From: Chromera velia
Taxonomy: Eukaryota > Sar > Chromeraceae
Assembly: GCA_018398765.1 (NCBI GenBank)
Contig: JAHBMJ010001567.1
Location: 1-29,087, forward strand
Reading direction: 5' to 3'
DNA length: 29,087 bases
Positions 19,570 to 29,087 of the stretch are shown piece by piece (the stretch's first letter is position 1; every line of letters starts with the position of its first letter). Below the pieces are notes generated by a model. The model searched no databases and was not told the DNA's origin. It saw only the letters and a list, made by a program, of their open reading frames with translations. The position numbers were made by a program, and so were the translations under genes.

Positions 19570-20197
19570 TTGAAGAGACCACCTATTGATTTTGATCAGA
19601 CTTCCCCCCGTACAAGGAAGGCATTGAGATTCGTCCTTCTAGGAGAACCTCTGTGTCTGTATTCTTCTAACAGAAACGAACAAGCGCGCTTTTTGACAGA
19701 AAGAACCTTCAAAAAAAACTCTGACTTCATCAAGAGTTCAGAGAATGAGAAAACCTTCTTATTAGACCAGTACACTTATTGCGTGTGGGCATACAACCGA
19801 CAGTCATCACAAACACTCAAGGCACTTGGTCTTAACACTTCACAGCAAGAAAAGTACATAGACCAGAAACACTTCCTTCTCCCCCCGTATCTTGTCTCCA
19901 ACAGCCGCTGGTCTTGTTTGACTAATCCCTGTCTGACAGACCCTACTGCTCTTCTCATGATGCCACAAGCGAAGGCAAAAGCAAAAGTACAACCGAAGGC
20001 ACAGCTGGATCCACAACCCAAACCAAAGGCACAGCCAAAGGTGAAGGGAGCAGCAAAAGCTAAGGTCCAACCAAAAGCTAAAGCAGCCCATCTGCTACCC
20101 CAAAATTTTGGAATAAACAATGAGCACCAACCTGATAGGCTTCCTCCACAGCAAGATCCATAACCGAACCCCATCCAGCAGGATCTGCCTCCCCACC

Positions 20198-20228
<31 letters not shown>

Positions 20229-22254
20229 CAACCATGATGCACAAGGAGACGTTCAGATGGTAGACGTTGAAGGAAATGCAACCCAAAATCAGTGGGGGGC
20301 CCACAACCAACAACCTCCAGCGGCCGCAGCTGTACCAGCAGTAGCGCCTCTAGCCGCTCAGCCCTTTCAAGCAGCAGCAGCAGCAGGAACAGGAATCCCT
20401 CTCCGGGACGTCAACCCACAAACACTCATTGATCTGCAGAACTAAGGAGTGATTTTCAGAGTTCATGAGTAAGGCAACCTTGTCACAGTCGTTGGAGGAA
20501 TCACAGGCACACAGCGTGCATCTGCCAGTCAAGCATTCCGACCTCCACCACCGAACTTCCAGAACAGAGACATACCCAAGGTAAAGATGGATTTGCCTTC
20601 CTTCTTCGGCAATCGAACCCAAGCAAAAGCCTACTAGTGAAGACTACTACGACTCTACGACCGTATGCGATGGGACTTCCTTGACTTCCGTGACATTTAC
20701 TTTCCCTCTACCCTTACAGGAAAGGCAAAAACTTGGTATGACCAATTGCCTCAGACACGAGTGCTGCTTATCACCAACCTTCAGCAACTGACTGACTTGT
20801 TTTTCAAGGAATACTAACTAACAGAAGCAGACCAAGACTCAGCAGAAGAAAGATTATTCTCCCTCAAAAAGAAACTAACCGAATCACTGGATGACTTCGC
20901 AAGTAGATACCGCACCCTCTGCAACGAAAGCGGTAAGGACATCAATTCATTGAACGTCTCCAAACACTTCATCAAAGGCTTCTCGAATGAAACAGTGCGA
21001 GTTGCTCTCCAAAGGAAGACCTACTTTTCCTTCCAATCCGTCCTTCAGGACGTAAAAACATATACGTTTGTTGCTCTGAGTGTCGCTTGTCACGTTTTAG
21101 CCATGAAAGCAGGAGAAAAACAAAATGGACTGGATGGAATAAACGCTCCGACTCCCCCTCCTACCTATCGAGCCAGTCCTCCTATAGCTTACTAGTCGAT
21201 CTACTCATGGAACAACCAAATGAGGGCCACACAACCGGAAATGCAAACACCACAGACGCACATGAATTCTGCGGAGACTCCAATCCAGAACCAGGACCAG
21301 GACCAAATCATGTCCGATAGAGTCCGCTTTGCTGCAGACATTGCCAGTTTTATCACCAACATCGTACATGAAAAAACGTATTGCAACCGCTGCGCTGGCA
21401 CGTGAGGTCACACGCCAGAAGGGTGCTCGCTTCCCTCTGATATTATCGAATGTAACTATTGCTTCAAAAGAGGGCACATTCGCACCGCCTGTTGCATACT
21501 CAAATGGGATGAACAGCTGGGACTACGCATGAGCTTTAGATTAGGAGGACCTTTCGGTAACAGAGGAAGACCAGACTCATTTGCAGCCAGACCCGTACAA
21601 CGGTACCAACAAAACAGATCATTCAGAAACTTCAACAACCCCCAACTCCACCAAAACCAGCCCTTCAACCAGAATAGAGGACCACCCCAAATCACTCCTC
21701 CACGCACATAAGGCTACGGTAGATGGAACCAAAACCAAGGACCCCGTCTACCTCCGTTCGCCACTGGGGCAAACCGAACAGCTACGAATACCAACCCCAG
21801 ACCTTTCCAGCAGCAGCAAAAACACTGAGGCGTCTGCGAGCGGAACGGTAGAGTTCCAGGGCTGATCGCAGGCGACCATCGAGGCCCAAAAGATAATCGA
21901 GAAAACATGAGAAGAAAAGAAGAAAGGAAGTGTACACAACCGTGAGAACAAACAGAATGCATACATTGCTCATGTTTCTTTCACCTCACCTGGTGTTGCC
22001 TCTGCTATCTCGTTCATGCAATCTGACTCCTTCCCCATCCCTTCGTTGGTCAACTCAGGCGCCGATATCAGTCTGCTGCATACAAAGGTGTTTAAGCGAT
22101 TACAGAGGGAATATCCACATCTCTCTTTGTACAGACTCTGAGTTTCTCTATCTATCTGATTTAAAAGTGAGGGGGAAAAAGAATTAAGCAATGAAGGTTG
22201 CATTGCCAAGGTTGCTTTTTCGTCCGGTAATGACCTTTCTCTACCGGTATACTG
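19570..22254 (+). pseudogene. Decayed Ty3/gypsy-like Gag-Pro, truncated in protease
   Basis: One plus-strand frame carries Gag from 19570 to about 21828. Features are an Ala/Lys/Pro/Gln-rich region (19965-20440), a retrotransposon-gag core (KMDLPSFFGN, LTGKAKTWYDQLP, ASRYRTLCNESGK), and two zinc knuckles. The first, at 21382-21426, is interrupted by TGA; the second, at 21451-21492, is an intact CX2CX4HX4C. Ten in-frame stops are present (20161, 20443, 20470, 20635, 20638, 20815, 21193, 21403, 21709, 21826) but no frameshift inside Gag. Protease follows in the +1 frame from about 21840: FPIPSLVNSGADISLL (catalytic Asp replaced by Asn) and the later strand LSLPVYCL. Homology ends at about 22254, where a minus-strand element begins. 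There is no ATG at 19570, so the N terminus lies upstream or is lost. Not functional. Confidence 0.8.
20197..20223. repeat. (GCA)n trinucleotide run in gag
   Basis: Eight or so GCA units encode a poly-Ala stretch in the Gag frame. Similar shorter GCA clusters occur at 20331-20390. They account for the Ala-rich low-complexity region in the degraded Gag. Confidence 0.8.
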
Positions 22255-24822
22255 CCTGAGGTCCAGTATCGTGAAGAACCGGGCCCCATGCAATCGATCA
22301 ATCAACTCTTGCGGGTGAGGGAGAGAATGCTTGTCTTTACTAGTGATGCGATTCAAGCCAGTGTAGTCACAACACATTCTCATCGAGCCATCTTTCTTTT
22401 GTACAAAAAGAATAGGCGCAGTATAAGGAGAAGTAGACAGTCGGATGAATCTTTGTTCAAGGTATATATCTATCTGTCTCCTCAGCTCATCTGTCTCTCC
22501 CACTGACAGCCAATAAGGCGGATGGGCAGGAGGTGAATGACCGGGCTCAAGTTCGATTTTGAAATCCAAATGAGGTCCTCTTGACGGTGGCAGATGAGAG
22601 AGACGATCGGGAAAAAGAGACGCATGATCTGCTACAATTCCTTTCACATCCTGAGGAACATCTACATCTGGTTGAGAGAGAAAAGCACGCACGTCTGACA
22701 AATTAGGGGCCGACCAAGCTGGATGATCAGACGGAAAAGAAGAAAGAAAGTCAAAAGAAAGAAAATCAGAACCTATGTTCCCTCTATCATTCATTCTTCC
22801 CTTTCCTTTTCCCTCACTCACTTCAGTTACATGCACGAAGCACTCCTGTTCCCCCTCTTTTGCAGGCCAATGTGCCGTCTCCATTCTCATGATGTATCAG
22901 ACAACACCTTTTCGAATTGCTCGTTTGGCCTGCGCAGAAGAAAGGACAGGAGGGCAAGTTCGATTCTCTTCACATGCACCCCCCCGAATAATGACTTCCT
23001 GGCCGTTAAAGAAGAAACGAAGAGAACAAGACCAATGAGCAAGTTTTGGTTGGTGGACGTCACTGTATTTTCTTCCCAAGATGACATCATAGTCGTCCAG
23101 GTCAGCCAGCAATGCACCGACTGTCTCTCGATACCCTCGAATACGAAGGGGAACAGAAAGTGCATACTCACTGACCTCTCGTCCTCTGGGCTCCTTCACG
23201 GCCACCCTACATCTCATCGGGGTCCCAAACCTACGAATATGCAACTGACGCAGGTGTGCAAACTTGCTATCAATGAAAATATTATCAGCTCCAATGTCAT
23301 ACAAAACTCCGACTGGAGCACCCACGACAGTACCGTGATAGACAAAACCAGTCTCAAACGAATCATCCTCATCATCCTCTTCCTCACTCAATTCTTCATC
23401 TATTCTCTGCCTTTTATCTTCCTCAACTTCATAACGTACCGTTAGGTTGGGTTCGACCACGGTTTTATCATTTTTGTTTTGGCCTCTGATCGTCCTCACC
23501 CCAGCTACCCGTCTCGATCCAGCCTTGCGCGCTGGTTGATGTCCACTCAGTTGAGGTTGAGGCGATCCGCCGAAGGAGGGAGACCATGTACGTCTTCTGT
23601 CACCGGAGCCAAAGCCTCTTCCAGGTGACATGGGTGAACTTGGACTGTCACCTCTCTGTCCAGACCTCCCTCTCCCCCTTATAGGTTGAGTGACTTGATT
23701 GATGGGATACGGGAAGGGAAGGGATGGGTAAGGAAAAGGTGGCCAGGGGTACCCAGGCGTCGCTTCAAAACCCGGGATGAAAGGGCCAAATCGTAGAGAT
23801 GCCCTGGGCGGCCACGGAGATCTGGATTGAGACGTCGTTTGAATGGTCTGCATGTGTGGAGGAAGTTGAGGTCCATTCCTACATCCGGCCATCATGTGGG
23901 TGTTCTTTCCACATAGAAGACACCGATTTAGTCTCCCCCTGCTCTCCCATACCATCTGTGGAATCGATGGGTGTCGGGGTGGAAGTCTTCTCGAAGGTCG
24001 TACCCCAACGCTACACAATTCCATGGGAGCCGGTCCTATGGGATCAATTACCGGACTCAGATCAGACGGGGGCCCTCGCGACCAACGGCTTCGAGAGCGC
24101 GAACTGGCCTGCTTAAGCCAGATTTCACTATCCAACGCCTTCTCCATTGCTTCGTCTAATGTTGCCGGCTCCATCCTGTCAGTCTCATACATAATCCTAG
24201 GCGGCAAACCCTTAATATAGTCCTCTATGAGATCCTCCTCACTCGCATTTGTGATCTTCAACGCGAGAAGGGAGAATTGCTTGTTGTAGTCGTTGACCGT
24301 CCCTGTGCACCTGAGGGACAACACCTGCTTTTTCACCTTCCTCCTCTCATATTTCCCCTTATACCTGCATCGCAGCACCTCATGCAATGCAGGCTAGTTC
24401 ACACGTAAGTCGAACCAGTCCCTCAGCTCCTTGCACAGGAAGGACTTCGCGAGGCCAAGCTGACGATGAGGAGCAACATTCACATTGGTGAAGTAGTCAT
24501 CGGTGTCTGTGATAAACCTCTCCACAGTATCACGACGTCCAATGAACTCGTCTGGCTGCTTCAGTGCAATCCAGGGAAGCTGCTTTTGCAGATCAGGGCC
24601 CTGAGAGGGCACGACAAGCTGCTGTGTACCCTCCTCACTCATTGGCAGCACCTGAAGAGGCAACTGTGGGGGTAGAGCTGCAACCCTCACCACCAGCCCC
24701 TCCATGGTCTGCCGCATCATCTTTTGGGTCTGCTGCAGGCTGGTGACGGACTGTTCAAGGTTGTACAGTGCCGTTCCCACCTGCTCGTTTGTCAAAGGAG
24801 CCAAGACTGGAGGTGGTTCCAT
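22255..24822 (-). pseudogene. Ty3/gypsy Gag-Pro-RT polyprotein, truncated in RT, two in-frame stops
   Basis: A single minus-strand frame runs from MEPPPVLAPLTNEQVG (24822) to RT. In order it has Gag with a retrotransposon-gag core (LPWIALKQPDEFIGRRDTVE, SFLCKELRDWFDLRVN, DYIKGLPPRIMYETDRM) and a CX2CX4HX4C knuckle at 23881-23922. A retropepsin follows with YDIGADN in place of D[S/T]GAD and VILGRKY. RT then shows WLSVGETDELRRQ, STSPYTAPILFVQKKDGS, CCDYTGLN and RFFTILDLR, where homology stops at 22255. Stops are TAG at 24394-24396 and TGA at 22897-22899; the frame is otherwise continuous. The YxDD motif, RNase H, integrase and 3' LTR are absent. Gag and Pol share one frame, unlike the plus-strand element. 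The two Gags differ, so these are separate families. Confidence 0.85.
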
Positions 24823-24868
24823 GACAACAACAGAATTCAGACTGAATACAAACGAATCAAAAAGCCTG

Positions 24869-24892
24869 TTCGAAACCTGGCTCTGGTAACCA
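24869..24892 (-). other. Primer-binding site of the minus-strand retroelement
   Basis: On the minus strand the site reads TGGTTACCAGAGCC, then AGGTTTCGAA. The plus strand therefore shows a tRNA 3' end: TTCGAA of the T loop, the acceptor strand and a terminal CCA. It resembles the initiator-Met PBS of many plant and fungal elements (TGGTATCAGAGCC). It lies about 47 bp upstream of the Gag ATG, the expected position, and implies that the 5' LTR lies just above 24892. Confidence 0.7.
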
Positions 24893-25611
24893 GATTATAA
24901 GCCGAATACGGGGCTTAGAACTCTTAACGCTAACGATGTGCATTCAGAGTTCATAGACTATAAGAGTTTGACCTAAAGAGGTTCGTGCATTGTTCCTTCG
25001 ATCAAGCCAGTCCAATGATCGTTAGCTAATTCAAATGTATGCAGATCGATGTCACTTTATTCAGTCCTGTGCCAGGCCACACTTATTGAAGTCCGCACGC
25101 GCATCGCCGTGGTGCCGCCGGCCTCGCGGCTCCGCCACTCCGCGGGCCCGTCGTGTACTCGCTGCTCGTAGCCGGCCTATAGCATAGGTGAGTAATTCGC
25201 GTATGAATGATCGGCGATAGGTTGATTTAGCGTGCAATACGAGAGTTATACGCGTTTTGCCTTTTTTAAGCTTCTGTTTTTGTGAATTGAATTTTCTGAT
25301 TAGATGACATTGTGTACATGTATGCAGAATCAGATTCATTCACTCTTTGGTTGAATTAATCACTCTTTCTCATGCTTGTCATTGCTTGAACTAGTATACT
25401 CTAGCATGCTCTCCTTCTACTTTGACTGAACGAGTGATTGCCCAGTCCTTTCAAAAATTTCAACGCACATGTAGCAGTCGCTCTAAATCCTCTGATGCGC
25501 CAGAAAAGGATTCAAAACATTTTAGAACTTCTAATTAACAGTGTTTACGCTATAGGTATATTAAAGTGTTTCACTAACAACTTAAAAACATATACGTATC
25601 TATATAGGTGG
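24893..25611. other. Probable 5' LTR of the minus-strand element and spacer
   Basis: Sequence beyond the primer-binding site should start with the 5' LTR of the minus-strand element. The segment includes a very GC-rich, palindromic patch (GCCGCCGGCCTCGCGGC, 25115-25131). LTR limits cannot be fixed, since no second copy is in the window and a CA end next to the PBS is not evident. No gene is seen. Confidence 0.4.
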
Positions 25612-25929
25612 TGTAGGGCCTATACGTGGCGCCGCCACGAGGCTGTCATGATACTTAGTCGCTCGACGGGCTACTCGCACGGAGTAGGGCGTGGGATCGA
25701 TAAGCGCGTGCGCCTATGCACTAAACGATACTTACAGTGAAGCATGCGTTCTGTAGCCAAGCAAGAGAGAGCCTGGAAGGCAGTAGAAGCTGGATGATTG
25801 GCATGAGTGGTTGTTGTGAGAACTCTAAGATGGAACTCCCTCTATGAATGTCTGATCGAGAATATCTCTGTCTAGCCTACCACACTGCTAGCTTCATGAT
25901 TACTTAGCCCAGTATACACACAGCTTACA
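25612..25929 (+). repeat. Left LTR (318 bp)
   Basis: TG...CA ends; aligns without gaps to 28180-28497, with about 27 differences by hand count. It keeps more CpG sites than the right copy in its first 90 bases (for example GGCGCCGCCACGAGG against GGTGCCACCACAAGG). Confidence 0.75.
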
Positions 25930-26312
25930 GTTTGGTTAGCAGAGTGTTTGGCAATACAGGGAGGCAGATGTGGTGTGGATCGTAAACTTTGTAGTATTGA
26001 TGAACAGTCAGACTAAACAGAGAATTCTCATCACTGTACGCAAGGTCTGTACTGACAAGAGTGCAGTGCCAGCTCGTCAGTAGAAAAACTTTTTGAAAGA
26101 AAAGAGATTTCGTCTCCTTTGTGTTTTTTGTTATCGAATCGAAATTTGTGGTGGATTTGAGACTTTCTTCCAGATATAATGGAGCGCGGTGTTTCTTTCT
26201 GTTCTCTTTGTCTTGAGAGAGTCCTTAGAACTCAAGGTTGCTGGCCCACTGGAGATGAAGGTCCAGGAGGACAAGCTTGAGGAGGGAGACCACTTAGTCT
26301 GATTGACTGAAC

Positions 26313-26346
26313 TGATTGACTGACTGACTGACTGACTGACTGACTG
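26313..26346. repeat. (GACT)n tetranucleotide run inside the LTR element
   Basis: About seven GACT units lie inside the non-coding interior of the LTR element. The reverse-strand frames through it give Ser-Gln-Ser-Val repeats that are artefacts. Confidence 0.85.
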
Positions 26347-28179
26347 CCATCTCTGCTGATTGTGCTGCAATGAAGCACGAGGTGTCCCGGCCTACACGGA
26401 ATGTGCCCAGGTAATACAAAAGATACTCTTAGCTGTTTTACTCTATGAGAGGTTTGGGATGGAAGGAAGAAGAGCATCTTATGAAGTAGAGGTTTGATTG
26501 TGATAACTGGAGGTGTGTGGTCTTTGTCTTTGCTCGCAACCAGGTGTGCCGCGTTTCTAAACGCTCAGTAGTGCCATAGAGGCATCGCAGCTGCTGCACC
26601 ATGCTGCACAATGTCATCTCCAAGTCAGTTAACTCCTGGGTTGTTTTCTTTTGGTTGTTGGTTGAGGGTTAAATTTGGGAAATTTGTTTTTAGGGGGAGG
26701 AAGGAGGCTCAATGGGTGTGAGAGGTGAAGGAGAGTATGTGTTGAAGTGACGTTAGCTTTGGGTGCTTAGTTCTCCTGCAGTGTTTCTCTGTATCCTGAC
26801 TGTCTTGCTTCTTCAGATAGGAATGCATCCTGGGGATCCAGGTAGTTAGGATAGAGGGAAAAAAGGAAGAAAAGAAGAATGAAAGAAGGAGAGAGGGGGA
26901 CAGAAAGAAGTAAAGAAACTGATAGGCAGAGATTTTAAGGTCATTGCTGAAGAGAAGAGATACAAACATCAAAGAGAAGAGGTAATGTCGCGAAAAAGAG
27001 AAGTGACTGCATGAAGGAATGATAGTGGGGCAGGGAAAGGAGAGGCTGTATGTCTTCAGTGCCTAGGAATGGCTGCCTGGGGGCTAATGACTTCGGTTGG
27101 GATGTCTGTAGGGCGAATCTTGCATGGTGTGTTGCTTCTCTTGCTGTCTCTGTCTTGTGTTGTCTTTGTTGTTTTTACTTTCCCTCTGTTCATCCAAAGG
27201 AGAAGGAGGAATCATGGCTGTACGGTTTTATTCAAAAAAGAACTGCTCACCCAAATCTGACTGACTTTTGATTCTGTTTCTTTCCGTTCGTGTGACCAAA
27301 TTAATCTGATCAAGTTAAAAAATCTTGTTTGGTCGATCAATCTCTCTCAAGTGTCTATACACATGCATGACGCTGATACAGCAAACGGAAGAGTGAGAGT
27401 GTCGACTTCACATCGAGCCAGCAGTATACAGGAAGTATATCGACTGCGCGTCAAACCATGCCCCATATGCTGTAAACTCTGAAAGCACATCTTAGAGATT
27501 AGGAGTTCTGAGCAGTATCACAATGTTAACTTTGTATCAAACCGTCAACTTTGCATCGAAAGAAGAAAGAGAAAACCTGGCTGTTTGCGGCCATATTCGC
27601 CGGTGTGTGGTCATACTCGTCTTGTTCCGACTATGTATCGCAGTGTCTGAATCCTCTAGCGCCCATGCAGATGATTGCTATGACACCGCTCGCAGAGGAC
27701 TGTAATTTTTGCTTCCGACTGTTAGGAGTGTGTGAAGGAGCACGGAACTGCATATCTATAAGCAGGCTACGTGCGGTTTCGGCCTTGGCGCAGCGGGGGG
27801 GCTGAGGTAAGAAGATAAACTGGAGAGGTGTAGAGAGGGTAACGTGTGCAACACACTGAGTGTGTTGTGGGCTGGAGATGGGAGGCATTGCGATCCTTTG
27901 AGACTGAAGGCCAGCATGTACCCTGAACAGTTAACTGGGAATTGAGCACTCAGGGTCTCCAACCAGTATATGTAAGAGGGTGTACTGAGCCACATACGTC
28001 TGTTTCGGAGGTTCAAAGAGTCGACTGCAGTTTTGTTCAGCGATCTAAGACTAAAGCTCAGCGTCATTGCGACCATTTTATCATTATCATGCAATCACGC
28101 TGTCTTAATTGAGAAAAGGAAAGAATTGAGATTGAGTGAATTGATTTTACCCACCCAACCTACCCAGCGAGTGGACAGA

Positions 28180-28497
28180 TGTAGGGCCTATACGTGGTGC
28201 CACCACAAGGCTGTCATGATACTTAGTCGTTCGACGGGCTACTTGCACGGAGTAGGGCGCGGGATCGATGAGCGCGTGCGTCTGTGCACTAAACGATACT
28301 TACAATGAGGCATACGTTCTATAGCCAAGCAAGAAAGAGCCTCAAAGGCAGTAGAAGCTGGATGATTGATATGAGTGGTTGTTGTGAGAACTCTAAGATG
28401 GAACTCCCTCTATGAATGTCTGATCGAGAATATCTCTGTCTAGCCCATTAGACTGCTAGCCTCATGATTACTTAGCCCAGTACGTATACAGCTTACA
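28180..28497 (+). repeat. Right LTR (318 bp)
   Basis: TG...CA ends; gap-free match to the left LTR. All but about two differences are transitions, many of them CpG in one copy and TpG or CpA in the other. Confidence 0.75.
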
Positions 28498-29087
28498 GGC
28501 AGACACGTGGCTAGAGCTGTAGTAGCTGCTGTACTATATTGCCTAAACCTATAGACATATATGTTTCATTGCTAAAATGATTGTTTTTATACACTGGCAT
28601 ACTATACTGTTACACTAGTGACTAGTAATATTTTTTACTGGACTACCATACGTTCAGAAATAAGCATACCATACAACTTTTCAAACTCTAACTCTTATCT
28701 AACTCTTTTGTATCATAAAGTCTGAAACTAGTGACCATGTTTGATTTGATTATATTTGATTTGATTTGATTTGATTTGATTTGATTTGATTTGAGCTTCA
28801 ACCTCAAATATTTGATATTTGAGGTAAGATTTGAGGTTAACCTCTTAGGGTTCCTCACTGAGTTACTGATTTACTGTCACTCTGATCATTTTTCTCATGA
28901 CAATAGTTATCAGAACATTTCTGATGTGTGTTTCAAAAATTTAAAAAATATATATATAAAATTATAAATTATTAGTTCTGTAAAAAAAATATGCCTGTGT
29001 GGCAGTGTATATACACTAGTCACTGAGACTCACTCTAGTACTAATAGAGATTAAGAACGTAAAATTGATAGATTTGAAATTGCATAT
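28498..29087. other. AT-rich spacer with TTGAT repeats and palindromes, no gene
   Basis: It holds a (TTGAT)n pentamer tract at 28741-28794, then an imperfect palindrome CCTCAAATATTTGATATTTGAGG (28802-28824) and the perfect palindrome GAGGTTAACCTC (28833-28844). The remainder is AT-rich with stops in all frames. Confidence 0.6.

Larger units (their letters stand above)
25612..28497 (+). mobile_element. Non-autonomous LTR retrotransposon, about 2.9 kb
   Basis: Two direct repeats of exactly 318 bp (25612-25929 and 28180-28497) start TGTAGGGCC and end GCTTACA, the TG...CA form of LTRs. Three bases after the left LTR is TGGTTAGCAGAG (25933-25944), close to the PBS of the neighbouring minus-strand element. 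The 2.25-kb interior has no Gag, protease, RT or integrase similarity and only short frames, so this is LARD/TRIM-like. The flanking 5-mers, GGTGG and GGCAG, are not a clean target duplication, so two solo LTRs of one family cannot be fully excluded. A purine-rich tract (28111-28136) sits about 45 bp before the right LTR. Confidence 0.7.

Noticed and set aside
19776..20231. Minus-strand frame with poly-Ala, Gly and Cys opposite gag
   Set aside because: Arises from the GCA/TGC repeat and Lys/Gln-rich gag on the other strand.
22723..23445. 240-codon plus-strand frame in the minus retroelement
   Set aside because: It lies opposite the conserved protease/RT frame, which has clear motifs, so it is a shadow.

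Overview
The window is eukaryotic nuclear DNA. Genes are split by GT-AG introns with pyrimidine-tract acceptors, intergenic DNA is long and full of microsatellites, and the right half is made of decayed LTR retroelements. The intron style, the expanded low-complexity DNA and the many TGCATGC words (known in apicomplexans as an AP2 binding word) suggest an alveolate, perhaps a chromerid alga such as Chromera velia. That assignment is inference; no rRNA or organelle marker is present.

Left part (1-8084). A three-exon gene (663-2608) encodes a secreted or surface protein with receptor-L/LRR-like repeats. Its frame is broken at an 11-C run. It is followed by a GT/GC alternating tract, a 28-bp minisatellite, three separate inverted-repeat elements (3736-3999, 4517-4725, 4955-5400), a possible solo LTR and CA/CT microsatellites. 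One good terminal exon of an unidentified gene lies on the minus strand (6328-6468).

Middle (8085-17557). A five-exon gene (8085-13104) encodes a GCF/PAXBP1/ILP1-family protein, associated with spliceosome disassembly in other eukaryotes. A 698-bp near-perfect palindrome with two 328-bp arms (13704-14401) follows. About 140 bp beyond it is an intronless gene for a membrane-anchored GT-A-like glycosyltransferase (14545-15567). Then come a TCTG/TCGG decamer array, a CT/GT microsatellite and a possible small three-exon gene (16846-17557).

Right part (17780-29087) is retroelement territory. A plus-strand Ty3/gypsy-like Gag-Pro runs from about 19570 to 22254 in one Gag frame that keeps register through ten stop codons. 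It abuts, tail to tail at about 22255, a minus-strand Gag-Pro-RT of another family that is truncated inside RT. The minus element has a primer-binding site matching a tRNA 3' end including CCA (24869-24892). A non-autonomous LTR element with two 318-bp LTRs (25612-25929 and 28180-28497) follows. LTR differences, in-frame stops and both damaged protease motifs fit transition mutations, mostly without indels, as expected of C deamination.

No convincing new multi-gene system is visible. The most unusual structures are the large palindrome, the tail-to-tail retroelement junction and the indel-free, transition-driven decay.
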